Positions 1-8,983 of a DNA stretch of 64,000 bases are shown piece after piece; the first letter of the stretch is position 1; each line of letters opens with the position of its first letter. A model generated the notes under the pieces. The model made no database searches, was not told where the DNA came from, and was given only the letters and a program-made list of their open reading frames with translations. The stretch spans positions 1,674,001-1,738,000 of the forward strand of contig NZ_JBHTIT010000001.1 in the NCBI RefSeq assembly GCF_042677145.1. Reading direction: 5' to 3'. The translations under genes were made by a program, and so were the position numbers. The stretch comes from Perlucidibaca wandonensis. Its GTDB lineage: Bacteria; Pseudomonadota; Gammaproteobacteria; Pseudomonadales; Moraxellaceae.

Positions 1-1
1 A

Positions 2-517
2 TTTTTTGTCGCGCTGTTTGCCAGCGTGCCCTATATTTTATTTCAGCTCTGGGGCTTTATTGCACCGGCGCTTTATCAACGCGAACGCCGCATTGCCATC
101 CCTTTAGTGTTCAGCAGTGTCGTGCTGTTTTACGCCGGCATCGCCTTCGCCTACTTCATCACGCTGCCGGCCATCCTCGGCTTCTTCACCCGCATCGGCC
201 CTGAAGATGTCGCCATCATGACCGACATCAATCTCTATTTAGACTTCGCACTAAAGCTATTTTTAGTCTTCGGCGTCACCTTTGAGATTCCCATCGCCGT
301 GCTCGTGCTAATAGCCGCCGGCGTAGTCAGCAGCGCATCTCTTGCCGAAAAGCGTCGCTACATCATTGTCGGCTGCTTTGCCGTCTCGATGTTCTTGACG
401 CCACCGGATGCATTATCGATGACCATGCTCGCCGTACCCATGTGGTTGCTGTTTGAAGCAGGCTTATTTTTCGGCAGCATCCTAGAGCGCCAACGAAAAA
501 GCCACGCTAGCGAATAG
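2..517 (+). CDS. tatC: Sec-independent protein translocase TatC, C-terminal part
   Basis: TatC is the inner-membrane receptor of the twin-arginine pathway that exports folded proteins. The reading frame is open from base 2, so the start lies left of the window and 171 residues are visible. They match the family from the second half onward: a PYILFQLWGFIAPALY block, an ERR turn, a long hydrophobic segment ending in AYFITLP, a TDINLYLDF loop, a FGVTFEIP helix and the MFLTPPDALS block before the last helix. The end is short and charged, as usual. The fragment is intact. tatA and tatB would be expected upstream, outside the window. The next gene is on the other strand and 35 bases away. Confidence 0.96.
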   Translation, partial: FFVALFASVPYILFQLWGFIAPALYQRERRIAIPLVFSSVVLFYAGIAFAYFITLPAILGFFTRIGPEDVAIMTDINLYLDFALKLFLVFGVTFEIPIAVLVLIAAGVVSSASLAEKRRYIIVGCFAVSMFLTPPDALSMTMLAVPMWLLFEAGLFFGSILERQRKSHASE

Positions 518-552
518 CCCAGCGCGGCTTAGTCTCACAACATCATCTAAAT

Positions 553-1077
553 CTAATGCTGATGCGCGTGGCTCATGCCCATCCGCATCAGTAAGTCCCG
601 CGCCAACGGATTACCATCCATGTCCGCTAAATCAGCCTGATCAATCAGCTGACTTGCCACCAACGCCTTCACTGGTGCATCCCATTGCCGCACAGGCTTA
701 GCAGTACCGCCACACGCTAGGCTAAATGGCTGTTTCGGAGACTTCAGCAGACGCTCAAACTCGGCCGCTTGAGGCGCGCGAGCCAACTCCAAAGGATGCG
801 TAAAGCTCACCCCTTGCTTGATGTCTTGCGCCCAAAAAAGCACTTGCTGAATACGCCCTTGCGTTGATGCCCGCCACTGCCAAAGCTGACCTGGCGCCTG
901 CATAGCGACATGCCTATTTTTCGCATGACTCCAGCGTGTCACTGCAAATACGGGTGGCAACGACCCACAGTATCCAGCGTCGGCAATCACTTCATATTCC
1001 ACCCAACGCTGTGCATGAGCCGGTGCCATAAAGGCACCGGCCACAGACAACGCCAGCACGATCTGGCGAACCCTCAT
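553..1077 (-). CDS. Secreted hypothetical protein coupled to alkaline phosphatase
   Basis: I do not recognise this 174-residue protein. It begins with a signal peptide (MRVRQIVLALSVAGAFM, predicted cut after APAHA), so it is probably periplasmic. The mature part has two cysteines, in GYCGS and LACGG, that could form a disulfide. It is rich in Trp and Gln, and its tail ends in HAHQH, a possible metal ligand. Its ATG shares one base with the stop codon of the alkaline phosphatase gene upstream (TAATG), which suggests translational coupling and the same phosphate-dependent control. A role accessory to the phosphatase is inference from position only. Confidence 0.75.
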   Translation of the reverse strand: MRVRQIVLALSVAGAFMAPAHAQRWVEYEVIADAGYCGSLPPVFAVTRWSHAKNRHVAMQAPGQLWQWRASTQGRIQQVLFWAQDIKQGVSFTHPLELARAPQAAEFERLLKSPKQPFSLACGGTAKPVRQWDAPVKALVASQLIDQADLADMDGNPLARDLLMRMGMSHAHQH

Positions 1078-2735
1078 TACTTCACCATACTGCTGAGAAG
1101 TGGGTGTGCGTCAGCCATGACATGGAAAATATAACTTTGCTCTACCACTCCTCGGAATAAATGTGCGCCTGGACCTTTGGCAAAAATCATCACATCCTCA
1201 CCGGCATGAGTCTCAGCCGATGTCGGCACTAAAGCCTCTTGGTGATAGTTCATGTCTTTGGTATTGACGCTTGTGAGGTCGGCACGAGGATTGCTTAACG
1301 AGCCAGGCGTCATATCGGTTTTACTTGTTTTAGCACCATAGATGTCTTCACCAGCTACGCCCGCAGCAAAGCCTAAACCGTTGGCATAAAGCAGCGTGGT
1401 GTAGGGCTTACCTAGCAAATCAACAGCATCGCTGGTTTCAACATCGCCAGTGGCGCCATTAGCTTCACGCGTCAGACCTAAGATGGGGTTGTTACGAATT
1501 GGGTAACCACCAATCGTCAATGTGTGGCTATGGTCAGCAGTAACCACAATCAATGTATCGCTATCATTGGTTAATTCATCGGCCTTTTTGATAGCCGCAT
1601 CAAATGCCTGCGAATCCTTCAATGCGCGATAAGCGTTACCTGCATGGTGTGCATGATCGATGCGACCTGCCTCAACCATTAAGAAGTAGCCCTTTTGGTT
1701 CTTACTCAAAATACTAATGGCTTTGCTGGTCATATCAGCCAGTGATGGCTCACCCTGAGGCGACGCATCATTTTTACGATCAGCCTCAAAGTCCATGTGT
1801 GACGCATTAAATAAACCTAATACATGGTTAGTCGCTGCGGCATTCAAAGCATCAAACTGAGCTTTAGTTTGGACTACGGCCCCGCCCATGTTTGCAGGGT
1901 GCTTAGCCAACCACTCTGCTGTTAAGTCACGTCCGTCATTACGACGGCCAAAGCTACCCTCAATATCCTTAATTGTTTTAGGTAAAAAAGCGCGGCGACC
2001 ACCGCCCATCGCAACCTCTAAACCATCACCAACAGGAAAGTTAATCAACTGCGAGGCTATGTCCGTACAACCAGTAGCAGCAACAGCATTAGCAGCTACT
2101 AAGTCGGCAAGATCTCGATCGCTCTCGGCATCTCGGTTAGGAATATGACTATAAACCGCTGCTGGCGTGGCATGAGTCAAGCGTGCAGTCGAAACCACTC
2201 CAGTCGACATGCCTTGCGTTTCGGCAAGCTCTGCAATAGTGGCTAATTTACGCGAATCAGCGCAGCCATCGGCGGCGTTTTTCTTTATTGCGCCGGTAAC
2301 AGACAAATAGCCTTCTTTGGTTTTAACACCAGTGACCATTGCAGTCATGGTAGGAGCCGAATCAGCTGTTTGTTGATTCACTGAATAAGTACGCGATAAC
2401 GCCAAGTACGGCAGTGACTCCATGTACAAAGTGTTCGACTCGCCATCTTTGTTTTGTTCTTGGCCATCAAAAATACGTGCGGCGGTGAGTGTTGAAATAC
2501 CGAAGCCATCCCCGACAAATAAAATCACGTTTTTCGCTTTGCCACTGGCAATAGCCTGACGCGCCTGCTCTTCACTCAAGCGCTGCTGACCGCGCGCACT
2601 GAAGTAAGTTACGTCGGCCTTATTCACTGCCAACATACTAGGCACATCAGCTACTGCTGAAGAACCACCACAAGCTTGTAACAATGCCATTGTTGATGCC
2701 GCTAATACTCCAGCGGCAATTATTTTCATCTTCAT
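1077..2735 (-). CDS. Alkaline phosphatase, PhoA superfamily, lipoprotein
   Basis: This enzyme hydrolyses phosphomonoesters outside the cytoplasm to release phosphate. The frame is open further upstream, but the ATG at 2735 is chosen because it has a good ribosome site (AGGAG, about 8 bases away) and opens a lipoprotein signal with lipobox LQAC (Cys22). The protein has 552 residues. Metal and catalytic motifs are in family order: VGDG near 74-77, nucleophile Ser126 in DSAP, GRIDHAHH near 357-364, TADHSH near 399-404, and ETHAGEDV near 508-515. E. coli PhoA is shorter and not lipidated. A Pho-box-like element lies upstream, and a small secreted protein is coupled downstream. Substrate range cannot be read from the sequence. 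Confidence 0.92.
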   Translation of the reverse strand: MKMKIIAAGVLAASTMALLQACGGSSAVADVPSMLAVNKADVTYFSARGQQRLSEEQARQAIASGKAKNVILFVGDGFGISTLTAARIFDGQEQNKDGESNTLYMESLPYLALSRTYSVNQQTADSAPTMTAMVTGVKTKEGYLSVTGAIKKNAADGCADSRKLATIAELAETQGMSTGVVSTARLTHATPAAVYSHIPNRDAESDRDLADLVAANAVAATGCTDIASQLINFPVGDGLEVAMGGGRRAFLPKTIKDIEGSFGRRNDGRDLTAEWLAKHPANMGGAVVQTKAQFDALNAAATNHVLGLFNASHMDFEADRKNDASPQGEPSLADMTSKAISILSKNQKGYFLMVEAGRIDHAHHAGNAYRALKDSQAFDAAIKKADELTNDSDTLIVVTADHSHTLTIGGYPIRNNPILGLTREANGATGDVETSDAVDLLGKPYTTLLYANGLGFAAGVAGEDIYGAKTSKTDMTPGSLSNPRADLTSVNTKDMNYHQEALVPTSAETHAGEDVMIFAKGPGAHLFRGVVEQSYIFHVMADAHPLLSSMVK

Positions 2736-2809
2736 CAGTCTGCTCCTATGGATTATGGTCGCGCGCCCGATGGCGCACTGAAATAACTCATAGATAGTCA
2801 CAACCCCAA

Positions 2810-2838
2810 GTGACGCGGCCATGACGCCCAGATGACGC
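2810..2838 (-). promoter_or_regulatory. PhoB box: three 11-bp-spaced half-sites upstream of alkaline phosphatase
   Basis: On the minus strand three heptamers GCGTCAT, GCGTCAT and GCGTCAC follow one another with exactly four bases between them, an 11-base period. PhoB boxes are direct 7-base repeats (consensus CTGTCAT) with 4-base spacers and replace the -35 element. A possible -10 (TATCTA, 2796-2791) lies 13 bases downstream, and the phosphatase start is about 75 bases beyond the box. The match is to spacing and to the GTCAT core, not to the first two consensus bases. Confidence 0.7.
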
Positions 2839-2938
2839 TTTCAATTTTCTCCTAGCAACGCTGCCTATTGCTCAGTAGAGCGCGCTCGCATTCCGGTGTA
2901 TGGTGTATTGCTTCGTTAAACCAACACTATTGATAATC

Positions 2939-4099
2939 ATGATTTCCGCCGCACTACGCTCACAACTCAATGCCCTCATCGCCACGCCTAGCGTGAGCTC
3001 GACTGACGCCTCGATCGACCAAGGTAATCGCGCAGTCATCGATCTGATTGCCGAATGGGCAACAGCGCTCGGCTTTCGTTGCGAAATCATGCCGGTGTCA
3101 CCGGGCAAGGCCAATTTACTCGCCACCCTTGGCGAAGGCCCTGGTGGCTTGGTGTTTTCTGGCCATACCGACACCGTGCCGTTTGACTCTAACGGCTGGC
3201 ATAACGACCCCTTCGAATTGACTGAGCGCGATGGCCGTTTATATGGCCTCGGCAGCGCCGACATGAAAGGCTTTTTCCCGCTTGCTTTAGCCGCCGCCGA
3301 TGAAGCCGTGGCTCACATTCGCGCCGGCAAAACTTTAGCCGCACCGCTGATTATTTTGGCCACTTGCGACGAAGAAACTAGCATGGCCGGCGCCCGCGCC
3401 TTGGTCGATGCCGGCAAACCAAAAGCCCGCTACGCAGTGATCGGCGAGCCCACTAGCATGCGTCCACTGCGCATGCACAAAGGCGCGATGATGGAGCGCA
3501 TCTTCATTGAAGGCCAAAGCGGCCATTCCAGTGATCCAAGCCTCGGTCGCAATGCGCTTGATGCTATGCATGCCGTCATTGGCGAGCTCATTGCCTACCG
3601 TGAGCAACTCGCCAGCCGGTATCACAACGCGCTATTTACCGTGCCTACACCAACGCTAAACTTGGGCTGTATTCACGGAGGCGATAACCCTAATCGCATC
3701 TGCGCAAGCTGCGAACTGCAATACGATTTACGCCCGCTTCCCGGCATGGACATGGCCGAGTTGCGCGCAGACATCAATATGCGTTTGCTGCCACTGGCCG
3801 AACGCTTCAACGTTAGCATTCGCAATGAGCCGCTTTTTGCCGGCACACCCGCGCTCGAAACTCCTGCTGAATCACCATTGGTGCAAGCGCTGGAGCAGCT
3901 CACGAACTACCCAGCCGGCGCTGCTGCTTTTGGCACCGAAGGCCCGTATTTACAGGCCTTGGGCATGGATGCACTGATTTTTGGCCCTGGAAATATCGAC
4001 GTTGCGCATCAGCCCAATGAATATGTTGAACTAGCCAATCTCAACCCAACAATTAATATCTTACGCGGCTTAGTAAAACGCTTTTGCTTAGCGCACTAA
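2939..4099 (+). CDS. argE: Acetylornithine deacetylase
   Basis: ArgE removes acetate from N2-acetylornithine to give ornithine in arginine synthesis. It is an M20-family dinuclear zinc hydrolase. The ATG at 2939 gives 386 residues, close to the 383 of E. coli, and begins directly before the conserved ALIATPSVSSTDASIDQGN block. An earlier in-frame ATG at 2900 adds 13 unconserved residues. Visible metal and catalytic residues are His76 and Asp78 in SGHTDTVP, Asp108 in GSADMKG, the Glu pair in CDEETSMAGA (145-146), Glu170 in IGEPT and a late His in DVAHQPNE. argA follows 48 bases downstream, so two arginine genes sit together. The phosphatase gene is divergent. Confidence 0.95.
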   Translation: MISAALRSQLNALIATPSVSSTDASIDQGNRAVIDLIAEWATALGFRCEIMPVSPGKANLLATLGEGPGGLVFSGHTDTVPFDSNGWHNDPFELTERDGRLYGLGSADMKGFFPLALAAADEAVAHIRAGKTLAAPLIILATCDEETSMAGARALVDAGKPKARYAVIGEPTSMRPLRMHKGAMMERIFIEGQSGHSSDPSLGRNALDAMHAVIGELIAYREQLASRYHNALFTVPTPTLNLGCIHGGDNPNRICASCELQYDLRPLPGMDMAELRADINMRLLPLAERFNVSIRNEPLFAGTPALETPAESPLVQALEQLTNYPAGAAAFGTEGPYLQALGMDALIFGPGNIDVAHQPNEYVELANLNPTINILRGLVKRFCLAH

Positions 4100-4147
4100 T
4101 CGGCTTATACAATCGCTTCTTAACTTAACATCACGGAAGGCCCTCCC

Positions 4148-5497
4148 TTGAGTAGCCAAACCCCTTTTCAAGACACCATGTCGGACCAATATGTGCATTG
4201 GTTTCGTAACTCCGCGCCGTATATCAATGCGCATCGCGGCAAAACCTTTGTACTGCTGTTTGGCGGTGAAGCCGTCAATCACGAGAACTTCCGCAATATC
4301 GTGCATGACATCGCGCTACTGCACTCGCTCGGCATTAACTTAGTTTTGGTGCATGGTGCGCGCCCGCAAATCGATGAGAATCTCGTCGAATACGGCCTGC
4401 AAACGCCTTATCACAATGGCATTCGCGTCACCACGCGTGAGGCCCTGCGTTGCGTCATGGATGCCGTTGGCGCTATTCGCCTAGAGATCGAAGCATTACT
4501 GTCGATGGGTCTCGCCAACTCGCCAATGTTCGGCGCCAAAATCGATGCAGTCTCTGGCAACTTCATTACCGCCAAGCCCTATGGCGTGCGCGATGGTGTC
4601 GACTTTGGCTTAACCGGTGAAGTGCGCTCGGTCGATATTGAAGCCATCAACAAAAACCTCGACAACCACCACATCGTCATTCTTGGCCCAACTGGCTACT
4701 CCACCACGGGTGAGGTCTTCAATATTTTGGCTGAAGATGTTGCCGTGTCAGTGGCGACTGCTTTGCAGGCCGATAAGCTAATTTGCTTGGGCGAGCGCGA
4801 AGGCATTTTGGGCGAAGATGACGAGCGCCTATTGCGTGAAATGATCCCCAACGAAGTCGATCAATATTTGCGTAATCGCATCATCGACACCGAGTTGCTG
4901 CGCCATATGAACGCCGCACGCGAAGCTTGCCGCGAAGGCGTCAAACGCGTGCACATCATTTCCTATGCCCGCGACGGCGCCATGCTGCAAGAGCTGTTCA
5001 CCCGTGATGGATCTGGCACGCTGATCACTCACGACCCATACGAAGAAATTCGCACCGCCGAAATTGAAGATGTCGGCGGTCTCATCGAAATGCTTGAGCC
5101 GCTCGAGGAGCAAGGCATTTTGGTACGGCGCTCACGGCGCAAACTGGAAAGTGAAATTTCGCATTTTGCTGTGGTCGAACGCGACGGCATGATTATCGGC
5201 TGCGCCGCGCTCTATCCGCTGCCAACCAGCCCCGGCGAAATTCCATCGGGTGAGATTGCCTGCGTCGCCATCCACCCGAACTACCGCAAAGGTGCACGCG
5301 GCTCCGAGCTGATGGCCTTCTTGGAAAATCGCGCCATGAGCAAAGGTCTACGCCAGCTTTTCGTGCTCACCACGCGCACTGCGCTGTGGTTTCAAGAGCA
5401 TGGTTTTGAGCCAGCCACTGTCGATGACTTGCCGAAACAACGTCTCTCTCTCTACAACTTCCAGCGCAACTCGCTGGTCTTTAGCAAAAAGCTTTAA
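4148..5497 (+). CDS. argA: N-acetylglutamate synthase
   Basis: ArgA acetylates glutamate with acetyl-CoA, the first and arginine-sensitive step of arginine synthesis. The 449 residues show the classic two-part form: an amino-acid-kinase-like domain (PYINAHRGKTFVLLFGGEA, then LVHGARPQID, VSGNFITA and ISYARDGAMLQELF) and a C-terminal GNAT domain (about 300-449, with IACVAIHPNYRKGARGS and LTTRTALWFQEHGF). The start is a TTG preceded by GGAAGG at 7 bases. The first ATG in frame (4178) has no ribosome site, so TTG is preferred. It follows argE closely and leads into ilvD with an 11-base gap. Confidence 0.95.
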   Translation: MSSQTPFQDTMSDQYVHWFRNSAPYINAHRGKTFVLLFGGEAVNHENFRNIVHDIALLHSLGINLVLVHGARPQIDENLVEYGLQTPYHNGIRVTTREALRCVMDAVGAIRLEIEALLSMGLANSPMFGAKIDAVSGNFITAKPYGVRDGVDFGLTGEVRSVDIEAINKNLDNHHIVILGPTGYSTTGEVFNILAEDVAVSVATALQADKLICLGEREGILGEDDERLLREMIPNEVDQYLRNRIIDTELLRHMNAAREACREGVKRVHIISYARDGAMLQELFTRDGSGTLITHDPYEEIRTAEIEDVGGLIEMLEPLEEQGILVRRSRRKLESEISHFAVVERDGMIIGCAALYPLPTSPGEIPSGEIACVAIHPNYRKGARGSELMAFLENRAMSKGLRQLFVLTTRTALWFQEHGFEPATVDDLPKQRLSLYNFQRNSLVFSKKL

Positions 5498-5508
5498 GGA
5501 AACCGGTC

Positions 5509-7188
5509 ATGACAAAAATTACCGACAATATGCGCAAGTTCTCATCACAAGTGGTTGATGGCGTTGAAGCCGCACCCGGTCGCGCCATGCTGCGCGCAGT
5601 GGGCTTCACCGATGAAGATTTCAAAAAACCGCAAATCGGCATCGCCTCAACTTGGGCGAACGTAACGCCATGCAATATGCACATCGACAAGCTCGCCGAA
5701 GAGGCCGAAAAAGGCGCTAATGCGGCTGGCGGCAAAGGCGTGATTTTCAACACCATCACTATTTCCGATGGCATCGCCAACGGCACAGAAGGCATGAAGT
5801 ATTCGCTGGTGTCGCGCGAAGTCATTGCTGACTCGATTGAAACCGTAGTTGGCTGCGAGGGCTTTGATGGCGTAGTGGCAGTTGGTGGCTGTGATAAAAA
5901 CATGCCCGGCTGCTTGATCGCCATGGCGCGTTTGAACCGCCCGGCCATCTTTGTTTATGGCGGCACGATCAAACCCGGTCACGGCCATACCGACATTATT
6001 TCGGTATTTGAAGCGGTTGGTCAGCACGCCAAAGGCGACATCGACCTCATTCAAGTCAAGCAAATTGAAGAAACCGCTATTCCTGGCGCAGGCTCGTGTG
6101 GCGGCATGTACACCGCCAACACCATGGCTTCGGCGATTGAAGCCTTGGGCATGTCACTGCCCGGCTCCAGCGCACAAGATGCCACCGGTAGCGACAAGGC
6201 ACTCGACTGCTTCCGTGCCGGCGAGCAAGTACTCGACCTATTAGCACGCGACATAAAGCCTAGCGATATCATGACGCGTAAGGCTTTCGAAAACGCCATT
6301 CGTGTGGTCATCGCTTTAGCTGGCTCCACCAACGCCGTGCTGCATTTATTGGCCATGGCACACGCCGTGAATGTGCCGCTAACACTCAACGACTTCACCG
6401 AGATCGGCAAAACCACACCGGTGCTGGCCGACCTACGTCCATCCGGCAAATACATGATGAGCGAATTAGTCGCCATCGGTGGCATTCAGCCTCTGATGAA
6501 ACGCATGCTCAATGCTGGCCTATTGCATGGCGACACACTTACCGTCACCGGCAAGACACTGGCGGAGAACCTCGAATACGTCGCCGACTATCCAGCCGAT
6601 CAAGACATCATTCGTGCCTTCGATAATCCGATCAAAAAAGATTCTCACTTAGTGATTTTGCACGGCAATTTATCGCCGACAGGTGCCGTTGCTAAAATCA
6701 CTGGCAAAGAAGGCTTGCGCTTTGAAGGCCGCGCCCGTGTTTATCACGGTGAAGAAGCCGCACTCGCCGGCATCCTCAATGGCGAAGTGGTCGCAGGCGA
6801 TGTCATTGTGATTCGTTACGAAGGCCCGAAAGGCGGCCCCGGCATGCGCGAAATGCTCTCGCCAACCTCAGCCGTGATGGGCAAAGGTCTAGGCAAAGAA
6901 GTCGCGCTAATTACCGATGGCCGCTTCTCCGGTGGCTCGCATGGTTTTGTTGTTGGTCACATCACACCTGAAGCGCAAGATGGCGGCCCGATTGCTCTGC
7001 TCGAAGATGGCGATGCGATTACCATCGATGCCGAAACTCGCGAAATCAGCGTTGCTGTATCCGATGCCACCTTGGCGGAACGCCGTGCACGCTGGACTGC
7101 CCCTGCGCCGGTCTACACTCGTGGTGTGCTGGCCAAATACGCCAAGCTAGTGTCGAGCGCCTCTGAAGGCGCAGTCACAGACGCGTAA
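5509..7188 (+). CDS. ilvD: Dihydroxy-acid dehydratase, short Fe-S type
   Basis: IlvD dehydrates 2,3-dihydroxy-isovalerate and its methylvalerate homologue to the 2-keto acids that precede valine and isoleucine. The 559 residues match the shorter class of the IlvD/Edd family. Three cysteines likely to bind the iron-sulfur cluster are seen in VTPCNMH (Cys55), VGGCDKNMPGC (near 123) and GAGSCGGMYTANTM (near 195). The C-terminal swivel domain ends with GRFSGGSHGFVVGHITPEA. The start has AAGGA about 9 bases upstream. It lies between argA and the DSBA-like gene on the same strand with small gaps. Cluster type (2Fe-2S versus 4Fe-4S) is inferred from length class. Confidence 0.96.
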   Translation: MTKITDNMRKFSSQVVDGVEAAPGRAMLRAVGFTDEDFKKPQIGIASTWANVTPCNMHIDKLAEEAEKGANAAGGKGVIFNTITISDGIANGTEGMKYSLVSREVIADSIETVVGCEGFDGVVAVGGCDKNMPGCLIAMARLNRPAIFVYGGTIKPGHGHTDIISVFEAVGQHAKGDIDLIQVKQIEETAIPGAGSCGGMYTANTMASAIEALGMSLPGSSAQDATGSDKALDCFRAGEQVLDLLARDIKPSDIMTRKAFENAIRVVIALAGSTNAVLHLLAMAHAVNVPLTLNDFTEIGKTTPVLADLRPSGKYMMSELVAIGGIQPLMKRMLNAGLLHGDTLTVTGKTLAENLEYVADYPADQDIIRAFDNPIKKDSHLVILHGNLSPTGAVAKITGKEGLRFEGRARVYHGEEAALAGILNGEVVAGDVIVIRYEGPKGGPGMREMLSPTSAVMGKGLGKEVALITDGRFSGGSHGFVVGHITPEAQDGGPIALLEDGDAITIDAETREISVAVSDATLAERRARWTAPAPVYTRGVLAKYAKLVSSASEGAVTDA

Positions 7189-7193
7189 GCGAT

Positions 7194-8585
7194 ATGAGCC
7201 GCCTACAGCGATTTCTCCAGCCACGCCTCAGCGCCACACTCACCAGCAATAAGCTGCGTGATCTGCGGCGTAGTGGCCTGGAAGCTTGGCGACGGCTCGG
7301 GCGCTACCCGCATCAAGTCAGTGTTTGGTTACGCGTAGATGACCCTTACGCGTATTTATTACTGCAAGCACTACCCACTTTAGAGGCCGACTTTGGCCTG
7401 CGTATAAGCCTACGCATGCTCGGTTCCGGAAGCCCTGATACCACGCCAGAGCCGGAGCGTTTAACGCAATTTTCTGGTCACGATGCCACCCGCCTCGCGC
7501 GTTGGCATGGCCTCGACGCTCCGACATCATGGCAAGCAAATGCAAAGGATCTTGCGCTAGCTGAGCGATTATTAATTGCGCTCGAGCTTTCAGATCAAGA
7601 GGCGTCGGTCATGGAGCAGGCGCGTGATGTTTTGCGCGCACTATGGCGAAAAGATCACCCTGCATTGCAACAGTGTCAGGACGAACTCGCGATAAACATG
7701 GGCTCTGCAAAGTTCGATGCCGACTCCATTGCTAGCCACTTAAAACGCAATGCCGACAAGCAGCGCCAACTCGGCCATTACGCCAGCGCCATGCTGCATT
7801 ACGCCGGCGAATGGTATTGGGGCATTGATCGCTTAGATTACTTAAGCCGCCGCCTAACCAGCTTGAACTTAGGCACCGCCAGCGCGCAGTGGAGTACGCA
7901 TATCGATGGCCACTTTCTCGTCAGCGATGCTGAGCGACTAGCCGACTTGCGCGCACTCGACGCCGAACTCGATGTCTACTTTTCTTATCGCAGCCCCTAC
8001 TCATATTTAGCGCTGAGCCGCATCCGCCTACTCGCCGAACATTACGGCATTGTCTTGCGCCTAAAGCCGGTCTTGCCCATGGTCATGCGCGGCCTGCCCG
8101 TGCCAACCATTAAGCGCTTATATATTTTGCTTGATAGCAAACGTGAAGCCGATTTACTCGACCTAGACTTTGGTCGCATTTGCGATCCTGTCGGCGCTGG
8201 CGTAGAACATTGTCTAGCGGTGACACATGCGGTGCTCACACAATCGGAAAAACTAGCGCTAGATTTTGCCGAGTCCGCCTGCGCGGCGATTTGGCATGAG
8301 GGTCGTGACTTAAGCCATCTACCCGAGATTTACGCCTGTGCTTTGCGCGCTGGCGTGACTGCCGATATTGTCGATGCTGCATTGGCTAGTGATGACTGGC
8401 GCGAAGCTGCATCACAGCATCATGGCGAGCTATTAGCGCTAGGGTTGTGGGGCGTGCCAAGCTTTAACTTGCACCTCGATGGCCAACCGCTATGCCAAAC
8501 TTGGGGCCAGGATAGACTTTGGGTTTTGGAAGATGCGCTCAATGATGCATTGAAAATAAATCATCCACTCAGTTCGCGACGCTAA
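7194..8585 (+). CDS. Tandem DSBA-like (GST-kappa/HCCA isomerase type) thioredoxin-fold protein
   Basis: This 463-residue protein seems to hold two copies of the DSBA-like thioredoxin fold. The second copy (from about residue 260) has the family signature DVYFSYRSPYSYLAL and a late GLWGVPSF, as in 2-hydroxychromene-2-carboxylate isomerases and kappa-class glutathione transferases, where the Ser of SPYSY binds glutathione. The first copy (about 42-220) starts with a degenerate version, VWLRVDDPYAYLLLQ, without the Ser. There is no CXXC and no signal peptide, so a cytoplasmic enzyme rather than a disulfide oxidase is likely. It begins 5 bases after ilvD and is followed by a CoA-binding protein. 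Its substrate is unknown. Confidence 0.8.
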   Translation: MSRLQRFLQPRLSATLTSNKLRDLRRSGLEAWRRLGRYPHQVSVWLRVDDPYAYLLLQALPTLEADFGLRISLRMLGSGSPDTTPEPERLTQFSGHDATRLARWHGLDAPTSWQANAKDLALAERLLIALELSDQEASVMEQARDVLRALWRKDHPALQQCQDELAINMGSAKFDADSIASHLKRNADKQRQLGHYASAMLHYAGEWYWGIDRLDYLSRRLTSLNLGTASAQWSTHIDGHFLVSDAERLADLRALDAELDVYFSYRSPYSYLALSRIRLLAEHYGIVLRLKPVLPMVMRGLPVPTIKRLYILLDSKREADLLDLDFGRICDPVGAGVEHCLAVTHAVLTQSEKLALDFAESACAAIWHEGRDLSHLPEIYACALRAGVTADIVDAALASDDWREAASQHHGELLALGLWGVPSFNLHLDGQPLCQTWGQDRLWVLEDALNDALKINHPLSSRR

Positions 8586-8608
8586 CTAAGCAGCTAAGGA
8601 GTAACCAT

Positions 8609-8974
8609 ATGGAAACGGTTGTGGTACTCGGTGCCAGTCCGAAGCGAGAACGCTATAGCCATCAAGCGATGGTTCTGCTGCAAAAATATGGCCACCGAGT
8701 AATTCCGGTTAATCCTGGCCATGATCAAATCGATGGAATTACAGTTGCACGTAGCCTCGATGCAATCAGCGAAGCCGTCGACACCGTGACCATTTATGTT
8801 GCGCCAGCCCACCTCGATAGCCAGCTTGAGTCACTGCTTGCGCTAAACCCAAAGCGTGTCATTTTTAATCCTGGCGCAGAACATCCGCAGGCTAGTGCCG
8901 CGCTCCAAGCTCAAGGCATTACGGTAGAAAACGCCTGCACGCTGGTGCTGCTGCGTACTGGCCAATACGACTAA
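8609..8974 (+). CDS. CoA-binding domain protein (CoA_binding_2, YccU-like)
   Basis: This small 121-residue Rossmann-fold protein starts with VVVLGASPKRERYSHQA, the typical opening of the stand-alone CoA-binding family related to the N-terminal domain of succinyl-CoA synthetase. Further conserved pieces are GHRVIPVNPGHDQIDG, the aligned VTIYVAP strand, and IFNPGAEHPQA near the end. A strong ribosome site (AAGGAG) lies 7 bases before the ATG. Members bind CoA or a related nucleotide and no reaction is established. The gene ends 9 bases from the convergent oxygenase gene. Confidence 0.88.
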   Translation: METVVVLGASPKRERYSHQAMVLLQKYGHRVIPVNPGHDQIDGITVARSLDAISEAVDTVTIYVAPAHLDSQLESLLALNPKRVIFNPGAEHPQASAALQAQGITVENACTLVLLRTGQYD

Positions 8975-8983
8975 GGCAAAAGC

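Noticed and set aside
5481..6485. Open frames antisense to ilvD
   Set aside because: They are fully inside a well-conserved gene and show Ser/Arg-rich, unconserved sequence typical of shadow frames.
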